Below, in pieces: positions 1 to 10,882 of a stretch of DNA of 64,000 nucleotides. Position numbers and translations under genes: made by a program. Below the pieces are notes generated by a model. It made no database searches, was not told where the DNA came from, and saw only the letters and a list, made by a program, of their open reading frames with translations. Position 1 is the stretch's first letter. The number at the start of each line of letters is the position of its first letter. The stretch covers positions 248,001 through 312,000 of the forward strand of contig NZ_JADBEE010000002.1 of assembly GCF_014874065.1 (NCBI RefSeq), given 5' to 3'. The stretch comes from Nesterenkonia halotolerans. Lineage in GTDB: Bacteria > Actinomycetota > Actinomycetes > Actinomycetales > Micrococcaceae.

Positions 1-2
1 GA

Positions 3-464
3 GCCCCTGTCAGGGACCTGCTGCTCGGCGTCGGACTGTTCCTGCTCATCGGACTGGGCACCGTGGTGATCTACGCGGTGGGACGGGCCACGGGCATCAC
101 TGCGGAGCTGATCCCGGCCGACGTCGGGGAACACTGGTGGACGACCCCGGTGCTGGTGCTCACCGCGCTGCGCCACTCCCTGCTGGAGGAGATCATCATG
201 ATCGCCTACCTCTTCGACCGTGCCCGGCGGATCTGGCCACGGGCCGGGATCTGGATGATCATCCTGGGATCGGCAGTGCTGCGCGGCGCCTATCACCTCT
301 ATCAGGGCTTCGGGCCGGGAATCGGCAACCTGCTGATGGGGGTGATCTTCGGCTGGATCTACCACCGCTGCGGCCGGGTGATGCCGCTGGTGATCGCGCA
401 CCTGCTGCTGGATGTCGTCGCGTTCCTCGCCTTCCCGCTGGTGCTCCAGCTCATCCCGGGATAG
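3..464 (+). CDS. CPBP family intramembrane metalloprotease, C-terminal part (5' end outside window)
   Basis: The reading frame is open from the left edge, so the start lies upstream and only the last 153 residues are present. The visible part is very hydrophobic with several membrane spans. It carries the three conserved CPBP/Abi elements in order: the Glu-Glu pair followed by Arg (LLEEII...FDR, about nt 180-230), an RGAYHLYQG segment with the second-motif His (about nt 280-306), and HLLLD near the C terminus (about nt 397-411). Members are Rce1-like membrane proteases; substrates are usually unknown. It converges on groEL, with a shared hairpin terminator between them. Confidence 0.85.
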   Translation, partial: APVRDLLLGVGLFLLIGLGTVVIYAVGRATGITAELIPADVGEHWWTTPVLVLTALRHSLLEEIIMIAYLFDRARRIWPRAGIWMIILGSAVLRGAYHLYQGFGPGIGNLLMGVIFGWIYHRCGRVMPLVIAHLLLDVVAFLAFPLVLQLIPG

Positions 465-493
465 CGGGCGGGACCCGCAGCCAGCGCACAGCA

Positions 494-529
494 AAGGGGG
501 CCCCGACCGCGAACGGCCAGAGCCCCCTT
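494..529. terminator. Bidirectional hairpin terminator between the CPBP protease and groEL
   Basis: AAGGGGGC at 494-501 is the exact reverse complement of GCCCCCTT at 522-529, around a GC-rich loop. It sits between two converging genes, so it can serve both. No long T run follows on either strand. Confidence 0.6.
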
Positions 530-548
530 CAACGGGAATCAGGCGAGG

Positions 549-2147
<1,599 letters not shown>

Positions 2148-2217
2148 TTACTGCTCCTTTGAGAGTGTGAGAATCGGATCCAAATGAGGTCCGTGAAGAG
2201 ACTTCAGCGGTCCGTTC

Positions 2218-2514
2218 TTACTTCTCGATGATGGCCAGGACGTCGCGAGCGTTGAGCACGAGGTACTCTTCGCCGCTGACTTTGACCTCGGTGCCGCCGA
2301 ACTTCGAGTAGATGACGACGTCGCCCTCGGAGACGTCAACGGGGATGCGCTTGCCCTTTTCGTCGAAACGACCTGGGCCTACTGCGACGACCTTGCCCTC
2401 CTGGGGCTTTTCCTTGGCGGTGTCCGGGATGACCAGACCGGAAGCGGTGGTCTGCTCTGCTTCCAGGGGGCGGACAACAATGCGATCCTCGAGAGGCTTG
2501 ATGGAGACTGACAC
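2218..2514 (-). CDS. groES: Co-chaperonin GroES (10 kDa)
   Basis: A 98-residue co-chaperonin, the usual family length. It has the typical opening ([19 protein letters not shown]), a flexible mobile-loop region around residues 20-35 ([19 protein letters not shown]), and the [15 protein letters not shown] ending. The heptameric ring caps GroEL. It is the first gene of the groES-groEL operon. The promoter lies about 220 nt upstream, leaving an unusually long leader that contains one of two CIRCE copies. GGAGAG just upstream of the ATG serves as ribosome-binding site. Confidence 0.97.
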   Translation of the reverse strand: MSVSIKPLEDRIVVRPLEAEQTTASGLVIPDTAKEKPQEGKVVAVGPGRFDEKGKRIPVDVSEGDVVIYSKFGGTEVKVSGEEYLVLNARDVLAIIEK

Positions 2515-2701
2515 GTCAGTACTCTCCTTTGCGTGGGGTGGAATCGGTCAATGGCACAGGCCCGTACCGGGCATCCCGGTGACGCCGGGGTGCTTGACAG
2601 GCCGAAATCTGTTGCACGCCTTAGGAGTGGCCAACCGTCGTCGCGGTGCCGGATGGTGCCCCGTCAGGCTGATATCCGCAGGTTGACGGCCCGCGGACAC
2701 G

Positions 2702-2728
2702 CTGGCACCCGAGGGTCTCGAGTGCTAA
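2702..2728. promoter_or_regulatory. Second, degenerate CIRCE operator
   Basis: A perfect right arm GAGTGCTAA (2720-2728) is preceded, after exactly nine bases, by CTGGCACCC (2702-2710), which matches six of nine positions of the left arm. It sits at or just after the predicted groES start site. Double CIRCE sites are known at actinobacterial groESL promoters. Confidence 0.7.
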
Positions 2729-2735
2729 GTGAAAC

Positions 2736-2763
2736 TTTATAGACGGGCTTAGCACTCGGTCAA
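2736..2763 (-). promoter_or_regulatory. groES promoter (-35 TTGACC, -10 TATAAA)
   Basis: On the minus strand TTGACC (2763-2758) and TATAAA (2741-2736) are separated by 16 nt. The -35 hexamer lies inside the spacer of the perfect CIRCE element, so a bound HrcA would block polymerase. The start site should fall near 2729, immediately before the second CIRCE half-sites. Confidence 0.75.
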
Positions 2764-2775
2764 GCAGAGTGCTAA
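2749..2775. promoter_or_regulatory. CIRCE operator (HrcA site), perfect copy
   Basis: TTAGCACTC at 2749-2757, nine bases, then GAGTGCTAA at 2767-2775. This is the exact HrcA consensus with the canonical 9-bp spacer. It overlaps the -35 box of the groES promoter. Confidence 0.95.
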
Positions 2776-4392
<1,617 letters not shown>

Positions 4393-4405
4393 TAAAGGAG
4401 CTGTT

Positions 4406-5548
4406 TTGAGCAACGAGATCCCCATCGGCCTGGCCAAGAACGGTCGAAGGGCCTGGGCGCTGGACGATGTCGCCATCGTCCCGAACCGGCGTACTCGCAG
4501 CCCGCAGGACGTGAGCCTGGACTGGCGCATCGACGCCTACTCCTTCAACATGCCGGTGATCGGTGCGCCTATGGACTCGGTCATGTCCCCAGCCACCGCC
4601 ATCGAACTGGGCAAGCAGGGCGGCCTGGGCGTGCTGAACCTGGAGGGGCTGTGGACCCGCTACGAGGATCCCGAGCCGGTGCTCGCCGAGATCGCGGCGC
4701 TGGGTGCCGATGAGATCTCTGCGGACAACACTCGCCGCCTGCAGGAGCTCTACTCCGAGCCCATCAAGGCCGAGCTGATCACCGCACGACTGGCAGAGAT
4801 CCGTGACGCCGGCGTCGTGGTCTCCGGGTCGCTGACTCCGCAGCGCACCCAGGAGTTCTACGAGACCGTGGTCGCGGCCGGGGTGGACATGTTCGTCATC
4901 CGCGGCACCACCGTCTCCGCCGAGCACGTGGCGCAGAACGGTGACCCGCTGAACCTCAAGGAGTTCATCTACGAACTCGATGTGCCCGTGATCGTCGGCG
5001 GCGCCGCTGGGTACACCCCGGCGCTGCACCTGATGCGCACCGGTGCCGCCGGCGTGCTGGTCGGCTTCGGCGGCGGGGCGGCCACGACCACCCGGCGCGC
5101 CATGGGCATCCGCGTCCCGATGGCCACGGCGATCAGCGACGTCGCGGCCGCGCGCCGGGACTACCTGGATGAATCCGGTGGGCGCTATGTCCAGGTGATC
5201 GCCGACGGCGGTATGGGTTCCTCCGGGGACCTCGTCAAGGCACTGGCCATGGGGGCCGACGCCGTCATGCTCGGCACCACGCTCGCCCGCGCCGAAGAGG
5301 CACCGGGCAAGGGCTGGCACTGGGGGCTCGAAGCGGTGCACCCGGACTTCCCGCGCGGGCACCGGACCCGGGTGGGCACCGTCGCTCCGCTGCAGGAGCT
5401 GCTCTGGGGCCCCGCGCACCACACCGATGGTTCCTCGAACCTGATGGGTGGACTGCGCCACGCGATGGCCTCCACGGGCTACGTGGATCTGAAGTCCTTC
5501 CAGCGCGTGGATGCGATCGTCTCCCCGATGGGCCAGCAGACCCGCTGA
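4406..5548 (+). CDS. GuaB3 family IMP dehydrogenase-related protein
   Basis: A 380-residue member of the IMPDH/GMP reductase barrel superfamily without the CBS module, the actinobacterial GuaB3 type normally found right behind guaB. The N terminus (GRRAWALDDVAIVPNRRTR) and the phosphate-binding glycines (IADGGMGSSGDLVKALAMGADAVMLG) are characteristic. The TTG start at 4406 is fixed by AAAGGAG at 4394-4400. The precise reaction of GuaB3 proteins is less certain than that of GuaB, though the family clearly acts in IMP/GMP metabolism. The gene ends 13 bp before a large nested palindrome that probably terminates it. Confidence 0.9.
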   Translation: MSNEIPIGLAKNGRRAWALDDVAIVPNRRTRSPQDVSLDWRIDAYSFNMPVIGAPMDSVMSPATAIELGKQGGLGVLNLEGLWTRYEDPEPVLAEIAALGADEISADNTRRLQELYSEPIKAELITARLAEIRDAGVVVSGSLTPQRTQEFYETVVAAGVDMFVIRGTTVSAEHVAQNGDPLNLKEFIYELDVPVIVGGAAGYTPALHLMRTGAAGVLVGFGGGAATTTRRAMGIRVPMATAISDVAAARRDYLDESGGRYVQVIADGGMGSSGDLVKALAMGADAVMLGTTLARAEEAPGKGWHWGLEAVHPDFPRGHRTRVGTVAPLQELLWGPAHHTDGSSNLMGGLRHAMASTGYVDLKSFQRVDAIVSPMGQQTR

Positions 5549-5561
5549 CAGGACGCACGCA

Positions 5562-5656
5562 CGCCCCCTCGGAAAAAATCGTAGAGCTGTCGCAGAATCG
5601 TAGAGCTATAGCTCTACGAGAAGCTACAGCTCTACGATTTTTTCGTGGAGGGGGCG
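5562..5656. repeat. Nested palindrome A (95 bp, cruciform-forming)
   Basis: Outer arms of 18 bp (5573-5590 and 5626-5643, AAAAAATCGTAGAGCTGT and its exact complement) enclose a perfect 22-bp palindrome at 5598-5619 with half-site TCGTAGAGCTA. A further GC stem (CGCCCCCTC 5562-5570 with GAGGGGGCG 5648-5656) extends the base. The motif TCGTAGAGCT thus occurs four times, two in each orientation. It lies between converging guaB3 and nuclease genes. The T run after the outer stem would make it a good terminator, but the internal palindrome is not needed for that. Confidence 0.85.
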
Positions 5657-5741
5657 GTCCGGTGAGGTGCGGGGTCGTGTCGAGGCCCGCGGCGCACGCG
5701 GGGCCACTTCCCGTGGCGGTCCTGGACGAAGGACCCCTAAA

Positions 5742-5816
5742 CGCAGTTTGTCGTAGAGCTGTAGAGAATCGTAGGGCTATAGCTCTACGATTTGCTACAG
5801 CCCTACGACAAACGCG
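5742..5816. repeat. Nested palindrome B (paralogue of palindrome A)
   Basis: The same architecture 170 bp further on: outer arms 5746-5764 and 5795-5813 (one mismatch), an internal palindrome at 5769-5790 (TCGTAGGGCTA / TAGCTCTACGA, one G-T change), and a short CGC/GCG base with one bulged A. The outer sequence differs from copy A (GTTTG instead of the A run) while the TCGTAG-GCT core is kept. Between the copies (5657-5741) I see no gene. Confidence 0.8.
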
Positions 5817-5902
5817 CGGGGCGGGGTCGGTCAGTTGCAGGCTCAGCGGGGCCGCGTGGGCTGGGCCGACTCGTCAGCCCAGCCCACTCGGTTCAGCTCA
5901 GC

Positions 5903-8900
5903 TCAGCAGCTGCCGTTCTCCTCCCAGGGGCCGTACTGATCGCCCGGCTCCTGGTTCCGGGTGTACCACTTGGCGGTGTAGCTGGTGCCCTCGTGGACGA
6001 TGGTCTCGCCACCGTCGAACTGTGAGCTCGGTGCCCACTGCGGCAGGGTCTCCTCGCCGCATTCGGCGGGGGTTCCCACCTCGGACCAGGCGCTCCACGG
6101 GGATGCCCCGGGGACCTGGTTCTTGGAGTACCAGAGCGCGGTGTAGACGCCACCCTCATGGCTCACGGTGTCTCCGTTGGTGTAGACCGCGGCGGAGTCC
6201 CAGGCCTCATAGCTGGGAGTCTCCTCGCCGCCGTCGTCGCCCTCTCCATCTTCGTCCTCGTCACCGTCGCCGGGGGTGCCGGCTCCCGAGAGGGTGAGGT
6301 CGGCCACGATCGGATCGTGGTCGGAGGAGCGCCACTGATCCGGGGCGTAGAGCATGGTGCCCACGGAGTTGTAGCGGCTGTACTCCAGCGCGAGAGGCTC
6401 CACGGCGTTGATGTTCCAGATCTGCGTCTGGTCCACATCACCGGCGGCGGCCTCGGTGGCGAAGAGGTGATCCAGGGATCCCACCGCGCCGTCGAACATG
6501 TAGCTGTATCCACCGGTCTCCGCGGAGAGGTTGGTGTACCCCGCCTCGGTGATGACCTGGATCGGGTCCTCCAGCTCGTAGGAGTTGAAGTCGCCCATCA
6601 GGAACAGCCTCTCGGTCTCCGCGTCTTCCTGGAGGGCGTCGGCGAACGCAACGAGCGCCTCGGCCTGCCGGACACGGTCGCCGTTGAAGGAGCCCTGCCC
6701 GGTGGTGTCGGCATTATCACCGGTGCCGCTGCCACCCTTGGACTTGAAGTGGTTCACGACGGCGAGGAAGCTCTCCGCGCCGTCGGCGTTCTCGCCGGAG
6801 CCGTCCACCTCCGTGAACTCCTGGGCCAGGGGTTCACGTGCGTTGGAGAAGATCTCATCGAGGTCCAGCTCGCCGAGCTGGCTCTGATCAAGGTCATCGA
6901 CGCCGTCCTCGAAGAGGATGCGCGAATCGCCCTCGGGTGCGACGCGATCGGTGCGGTAGATGAATCCGTTGCGGATCACATCTTCCTCGGCGGGAACCTC
7001 TTCCGGGGACTCGACGTAGTCCCAGGTCCCGGCGCTGTTCTCGGCGCCGTTGAGCGCCTCGACCAGAGCGGCCAGGGCGCGGTCACGGTCCTCGTCTGCG
7101 AAGAAGTACCGAGTGTTCTCGATCTCCTGCAGTGCCACCACGTCGGCGTCGAGTCCGCTGATGGCGGCCACGATCTTGGCCTCCTGGCGCTCGAAGCTAT
7201 CCTGGCTGTAGGCGCCGCGCGCGTCACAGTAGTCGTTGGTGGTGGGGTTGCCGTCGATGTCGGTGTAGTACTCGCACCCGGCCTCGTCCTCGCCGAGGGA
7301 GATGAAGTAGTTCAGCACGTTGAATCCGGCGATGCGCACATCTCCGGTCCGCTCCGCAGGGGACTCGTTGCCCTCGCGGGTGTTCTCGAACTCTGCGGGC
7401 TGGACCTGCTCGGCGGTCTCCGGGGTGAGCTTGCTCAGCGGCTGCAGCCGCCATTCCTCGAACCGGTAGTCCATGATCACGTCGGTCTGCCACAGCACCT
7501 CGGCGCCGATGCGGATCGGATCCTCGAGCGTGAGATACGGCAACGGCTGGTCGCGATCCTCGCTCCAGGCCTGCCAGGAGGTCGACGCCGCGTCGTCGAG
7601 GTAGATGACGCGCTCATCGTTCTCAGCGGCCAGCGCCTCAGCCTCGGGGCCCGGGCGGAACGCGGAGGTGGGGTTCACCAGCGGCTCCTCGCCCAGAACG
7701 ATGCCGATCTCGCCATACTGATTCAGCGTGTAGTGGTCGGTGACCGTGTAGGTGCCCTGCGGGTCGATCAGCATGCCCAGCAGAGATTCGCGCGCATCGG
7801 CGGTCTCCGGAACCTCCACGGAGGCGGGCTTGACCGCTTCGAAGGGCTCATCCTCGATCAGGCTGAACTCATGGTGCGGGGTCTGCGTGGACTCCGGGTA
7901 GAGGCTGATCTGCGGAGCGTCGTAGTAGACCTCTGCGTCGCCGGTGATCTCGACGAAGTCGCCGACCTGCACACGCTCCTCAGCGACCGACCACGGCGAA
8001 TACACGAAGATCGCGTCCGAGGTCTCGTGCGTGCTCAGGTCCACGTCCCCGCCCGAACCGGCGGTCTGCAGATAGAAGCCGTTGAAGCTCTGCTCCGCGG
8101 GATAGACGGCGGTCACCACGCCGCGAGTGGTCACGGCGAACTCCTCGTCATCACCTGCCAACGTGGAGTTGATCTCGTCGATCTCCAGCTCCGTGGGATC
8201 CGTCTCGGGGTCCGTGGGTTCGGGATCGGTCGGCTCAGGATCCGTCGGCTCAGGATCCGTCGGTTCGGGATCCGTGGGTTCTGGATCGCTGGGTTCCTCG
8301 CCGGGCTCAGAGGGCTCAGGATCCGTAGGCTCGGGATCCGTGGGCTCGGGATCCGTGGGCTCCGGTTCGGGCTCCGCGCCGGAGCTGGTCTCGCCCGACG
8401 CGTTGGTGGGCGAGGGAGTCCCGCGGCTGAAGTCCACGGAGTTGTCGTCGGTGTCGGATCCCTCGGTGCGGTTGAGCGACGAGGCGTTGGTCCCCGACGT
8501 CGCCGCAGCGGTCTCGAAGGTGTTGGTGCTGCCGAAGCCTAGCAGGTCTGCCACCTGCGGCTCATCGACCACTGATTCCAGCGGCAGTGCCTCGAGGGTC
8601 TCGGTCGTGGTGGCCAGGATGAAGGTGCCGCCCGCGGCAGCGCCGATCGCCGCACCGGTCTCGGCGTCGGCCGCGGGGAGCTCGGCGCCGTCGCCGCTGT
8701 TGCCTCCGCCCTGGATCAGGTAGTGCCCTCCGGGCTGGATCTCACCGCTCAGCGGCACAGTCGAGGTCGGCGCACCGGTGGAGGACCTGGCGCGGTACTG
8801 CAGCGACCAGTCGCCGAGGTCCACGCTCTCCTCACAGGTGTTGAGCAGCTCGATGAAGCGGTTGGTCAGTGCGGCCGAGCCGCTGCCGCCGTTGGGAAAT

Positions 8901-9088
8901 GCCTCATTGATCACGACGCAGTCTGCGCCGGGGGCCGCTTCGGGGGCCGCTTCGGGGGCAGGAGTCTCGGGGGTGGCAAAGGCTGGGGCTGGTGCCAGGA
9001 GGGCGGTGCTCAGCCCAAGGGCGGCGAGGCCGCGGGTGAAGCGTCGTCGTCGTCCTGGTGGGGGAGCATTGCTGGGGGATCTCGTCAC
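5903..9088 (-). CDS. ExeM/NucH-type secreted endonuclease with lamin-tail and chitin-binding domains
   Basis: A 1061-residue secreted multidomain nuclease. It starts at GTG 9088 behind GAGGAC; an ATG five bases earlier is out of frame. Order: signal peptide about 1-38 (RRRR, hydrophobic core, AFA-TP cleavage); lamin-tail domain about 55-205; a D/E/P/T repeat linker about 233-305; an OB-like region; an endonuclease/exonuclease/phosphatase domain about 560-860 with LQEIENTRYF, NHFKSKGG, GDFNSYE and SSDHDPI; an acidic linker; and two type-3 chitin-binding modules (about 960-1014 and 1015-1061, each with ALWY/AKWY and an NQ-PG turn). The family degrades extracellular DNA; the chitin modules suggest tethering to a polymer surface. 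The protein is very acidic. A LacI-type palindrome lies 33 bp upstream. Confidence 0.9.
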   Translation of the reverse strand: MTRSPSNAPPPGRRRRFTRGLAALGLSTALLAPAPAFATPETPAPEAAPEAAPGADCVVINEAFPNGGSGSAALTNRFIELLNTCEESVDLGDWSLQYRARSSTGAPTSTVPLSGEIQPGGHYLIQGGGNSGDGAELPAADAETGAAIGAAAGGTFILATTTETLEALPLESVVDEPQVADLLGFGSTNTFETAAATSGTNASSLNRTEGSDTDDNSVDFSRGTPSPTNASGETSSGAEPEPEPTDPEPTDPEPTDPEPSEPGEEPSDPEPTDPEPTDPEPTDPEPTDPEPTDPETDPTELEIDEINSTLAGDDEEFAVTTRGVVTAVYPAEQSFNGFYLQTAGSGGDVDLSTHETSDAIFVYSPWSVAEERVQVGDFVEITGDAEVYYDAPQISLYPESTQTPHHEFSLIEDEPFEAVKPASVEVPETADARESLLGMLIDPQGTYTVTDHYTLNQYGEIGIVLGEEPLVNPTSAFRPGPEAEALAAENDERVIYLDDAASTSWQAWSEDRDQPLPYLTLEDPIRIGAEVLWQTDVIMDYRFEEWRLQPLSKLTPETAEQVQPAEFENTREGNESPAERTGDVRIAGFNVLNYFISLGEDEAGCEYYTDIDGNPTTNDYCDARGAYSQDSFERQEAKIVAAISGLDADVVALQEIENTRYFFADEDRDRALAALVEALNGAENSAGTWDYVESPEEVPAEEDVIRNGFIYRTDRVAPEGDSRILFEDGVDDLDQSQLGELDLDEIFSNAREPLAQEFTEVDGSGENADGAESFLAVVNHFKSKGGSGTGDNADTTGQGSFNGDRVRQAEALVAFADALQEDAETERLFLMGDFNSYELEDPIQVITEAGYTNLSAETGGYSYMFDGAVGSLDHLFATEAAAGDVDQTQIWNINAVEPLALEYSRYNSVGTMLYAPDQWRSSDHDPIVADLTLSGAGTPGDGDEDEDGEGDDGGEETPSYEAWDSAAVYTNGDTVSHEGGVYTALWYSKNQVPGASPWSAWSEVGTPAECGEETLPQWAPSSQFDGGETIVHEGTSYTAKWYTRNQEPGDQYGPWEENGSC
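8195..8375. repeat. In-frame short repeats encoding the DPEPT linker of the nuclease
   Basis: About ten near-identical 15-bp units of the kind GGATCCGTNGGCTCN encode tandem DPEPT pentapeptides on the minus strand. The block is interrupted once by a SEPGEE segment. It is a flexible, acidic spacer between the lamin-tail domain and the rest of the nuclease, and a likely site of slippage between strains. Confidence 0.85.
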
Positions 9089-9120
9089 GTCATAGTCCTC
9101 ATCAGGTCAGGGTGATCGCT

Positions 9121-9132
9121 GTGAGCGCTCAC
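9121..9132. promoter_or_regulatory. LacI-family-like operator palindrome upstream of the nuclease
   Basis: GTGAGCGCTCAC is a perfect 12-bp palindrome with the central CG of LacI/GalR-family operators; it equals the core of the symmetric lac operator. A second small palindrome (CACCATGGTG) follows directly. The rest of 9089-9344 holds no gene that I can support. Confidence 0.5.
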
Positions 9133-9344
9133 CATGGTGGTCGTATCAGTGCGAATGTTCAGACCGATCTGCGAAGCCCCGCGAGTGAGATCAAGCACAG
9201 TCCGGCCCGTGATGAATCCAAGCAGGGTCATGTGAACGGCGTGCTACATGAAGGGAAATGCCCGTGACCTGCGGGCTTCCGGCAGCCGTCCGCGCGGGTT
9301 TGTTGCGCCTACGATGCTCCAGCGCGACGCCGCCTACCCGTCGT

Positions 9345-9364
9345 GTATACCCCCGGGGGTATAC
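9345..9364. promoter_or_regulatory. CsoR/RcnR-family-like operator
   Basis: GTATACCCCCGGGGGTATAC is a perfect 20-bp palindrome. Its A/T-flanked C-run/G-run layout is that of CsoR-type (copper) and CstR-type (persulfide) operators. It overlaps a TATACT (9360-9365) that could be the -10 of the small Cys-rich gene starting at 9397. No csoR gene is in the window. Confidence 0.7.
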
Positions 9365-9396
9365 TGGAGTAACAGTATCGATCAGAGGAGGACGCG

Positions 9397-9558
9397 ATGT
9401 GCCGTGCAGTGACCTGCAGTACCTGCGGAAAGACCACCTGGGCCGGATGTGGGCAGCACGTGGATGACGTGGTGCGCGGAGTCAGTGCCGGGCAGCGCTG
9501 CCCGGGCCATGAGTCCGCGCCGCGCAGCGGGTTCTTCGCCCGCCTGCTCGGCCGCTGA
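9397..9558 (+). CDS. Small Cys-rich protein, probably metal- or thiol-responsive
   Basis: A 53-residue reading frame beginning MCRAVTCSTCGKTTWAGCGQ, with ATG at 9397 and GAGGAG at 9385-9390. Cysteines are at 2, 7, 10, 18 and 35 and histidines at 21 and 38, a CxxC-containing cluster that could bind copper, zinc or another soft metal. I recognise the N-terminal pattern as a recurrent actinobacterial small protein but know no assigned function. The perfect CsoR-like operator 33 bp upstream points to copper or persulfide induction. It ends before a strong terminator, so it is a monocistronic unit. Confidence 0.75.
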   Translation: MCRAVTCSTCGKTTWAGCGQHVDDVVRGVSAGQRCPGHESAPRSGFFARLLGR

Positions 9559-9615
9559 GCCGGCGCTCCGTCCGTCTCCCCGGCGGCTCGCCTGCTCGGG
9601 GGGTCCAGATACAAA

Positions 9616-9650
9616 GAAGCCCGTCAGCCTGAATCAGGCTGACGGGCTTC
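9616..9650. terminator. Strong bidirectional terminator
   Basis: GAAGCCCGTCAGCCT (9616-9630) pairs perfectly with AGGCTGACGGGCTTC (9636-9650) around GAATC. On the minus strand a T-rich tail (TTTGTAT) follows. It can end both the tRNA-Ser (minus) and the Cys-rich gene (plus). Confidence 0.9.
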
Positions 9651-9656
9651 ATGTTG

Positions 9657-9741
9657 CGGAGGATGGGGGATTTGAACCCCCGAGGGCGTGAACCCAACAC
9701 GCGTTCCAAGCGTGCGCCATAGGCCGCTAGGCGAATCCTCC
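9657..9741 (-). tRNA. tRNA-Ser (anticodon GGA)
   Basis: On the minus strand the acceptor arms GGAGGAT / ATCCTCC (9741-9735 and 9664-9658) close an 85-nt class II tRNA. The anticodon loop is CTTGGAA, giving GGA, which reads serine TCC/TCT. A long variable arm and a T loop with GGTTCAAATCC are present. The discriminator is G, as usual for tRNA-Ser, and the 3' CCA is not encoded (CAA follows). Confidence 0.95.
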
Positions 9742-9928
9742 TGGCTGCTTCTCGCTGGCCTGCCTGATCGGCGCGGCCCTCGAGAGCAGACTTCATACTA
9801 GCGGAGATGCATCCCAGAATGCACATCGGCGCCGCGTAGGATGGATCACCCCCGCCCAGTGACCAGCACATTCACCCCCCGAGCAGGTCTCGGCTCGGCC
9901 CAGTTCAACCCCGACAGAGGAGTCCCAG

Positions 9929-10861
9929 GTGCACGCAGGACGCTATGCGCCCAGTCCCTCCGGAGACCTGCATCTCGGGAACCTGCGCACCGGAATGCTG
10001 GCCTGGCTCTTCGCGCGGTGGAGCGGACGGGAGTTCCTGCTCCGGTTCGAGGACCTGGATGCCGAACGCACCGTGGAGGGTGCCGAGGCCCAGCAGCTCG
10101 AGGACCTGCACGCGGTGGGCCTGACCTTCGACTCCCAGCATGGCCACAGCTCCATCAGGCAGTCCGAACGGCTGAGCCTCTACACACGAGCCATCGAGCA
10201 GCTCACCGAGTCTGGGCTGACCTTTGAATGCTTCTGCTCGCGCAAGGACATCCGGGAGGCCACCCGGGCTCCGCATGCGACTCCCGGGGTCTATCCCGGC
10301 ACCTGCCGGAACCTCAGCGAGGCGGAACGGGCGCACCGTCGCGCCGAGCGCCCGGCCTCGCTGCGGCTGCGCGCCGACCGGGACGACGACGGCGCCGCCC
10401 CACAGGTCAGCGCTCAGGACCTGCTTCTGGGCGAGATCACCGCCGGAGTGGATGACTTCGTGCTCCAGCGCAACGACGGCGCCCCGGCCTACAACCTGGC
10501 AGTGGTGGTCGATGACCACCTCACCGGGGTGGACCAGGTGGTCCGCGCGGACGACCTCGCCGCCTCGGCGCCGAGCCAGGCCTACCTGAGGGGCCTGCTC
10601 TACGGGACCGAGGCGGCCTCGGAGGTCGTCTACGCCCATGTGCCCCTGGTGCTCAATGCCGACGGACGGCGCCTCGCCAAACGGGACGGGGCCGTGACCC
10701 GCTCGGCACTGCGGGAGCAGGGCCTGAAGGACGAGGCCCTTCGCGAGATGCTGCTGGACTCGCTGGGCCTCCCCGCCGGGACGCTGGCCGCAGCACTGGA
10801 GTCCTTCGACCCCGCCAGCCTGCCGCGGGAGCCCTGGGTGTTCAGGCCGACAGACCTCTGA
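9929..10861 (+). CDS. gluQ: Glutamyl-Q tRNA(Asp) synthetase
   Basis: A 310-residue truncated glutamyl-tRNA synthetase paralogue that, in characterised members, charges glutamate onto the queuosine base of tRNA-Asp. The catalytic fold is complete: RYAPSPSGDLHLGN carries the HIGH-type motif, RFEDLDAERT follows, CFCSRKDI with a later GTCR forms the zinc-type cluster, and RLAKRDGA is the KMSKS-equivalent loop. The anticodon-binding domain is absent, which separates it from GluRS. GTG start at 9929 with AGAGGAG at 9916-9922. Confidence 0.92.
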   Translation: MHAGRYAPSPSGDLHLGNLRTGMLAWLFARWSGREFLLRFEDLDAERTVEGAEAQQLEDLHAVGLTFDSQHGHSSIRQSERLSLYTRAIEQLTESGLTFECFCSRKDIREATRAPHATPGVYPGTCRNLSEAERAHRRAERPASLRLRADRDDDGAAPQVSAQDLLLGEITAGVDDFVLQRNDGAPAYNLAVVVDDHLTGVDQVVRADDLAASAPSQAYLRGLLYGTEAASEVVYAHVPLVLNADGRRLAKRDGAVTRSALREQGLKDEALREMLLDSLGLPAGTLAAALESFDPASLPREPWVFRPTDL

Positions 10862-10882
10862 TCACGGGCGGGAGAGCTGCAC

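Noticed and set aside
8195..8375. Possible CRISPR or VNTR element
   Set aside because: It is an in-frame coding repeat (DPEPT) inside the nuclease gene.
9258..9467. A plus-strand frame across the CsoR-like operator
   Set aside because: It runs through the palindrome and overlaps the Cys-rich gene in another frame; the frame at 9397 has the GAGGAG site and family sequence.
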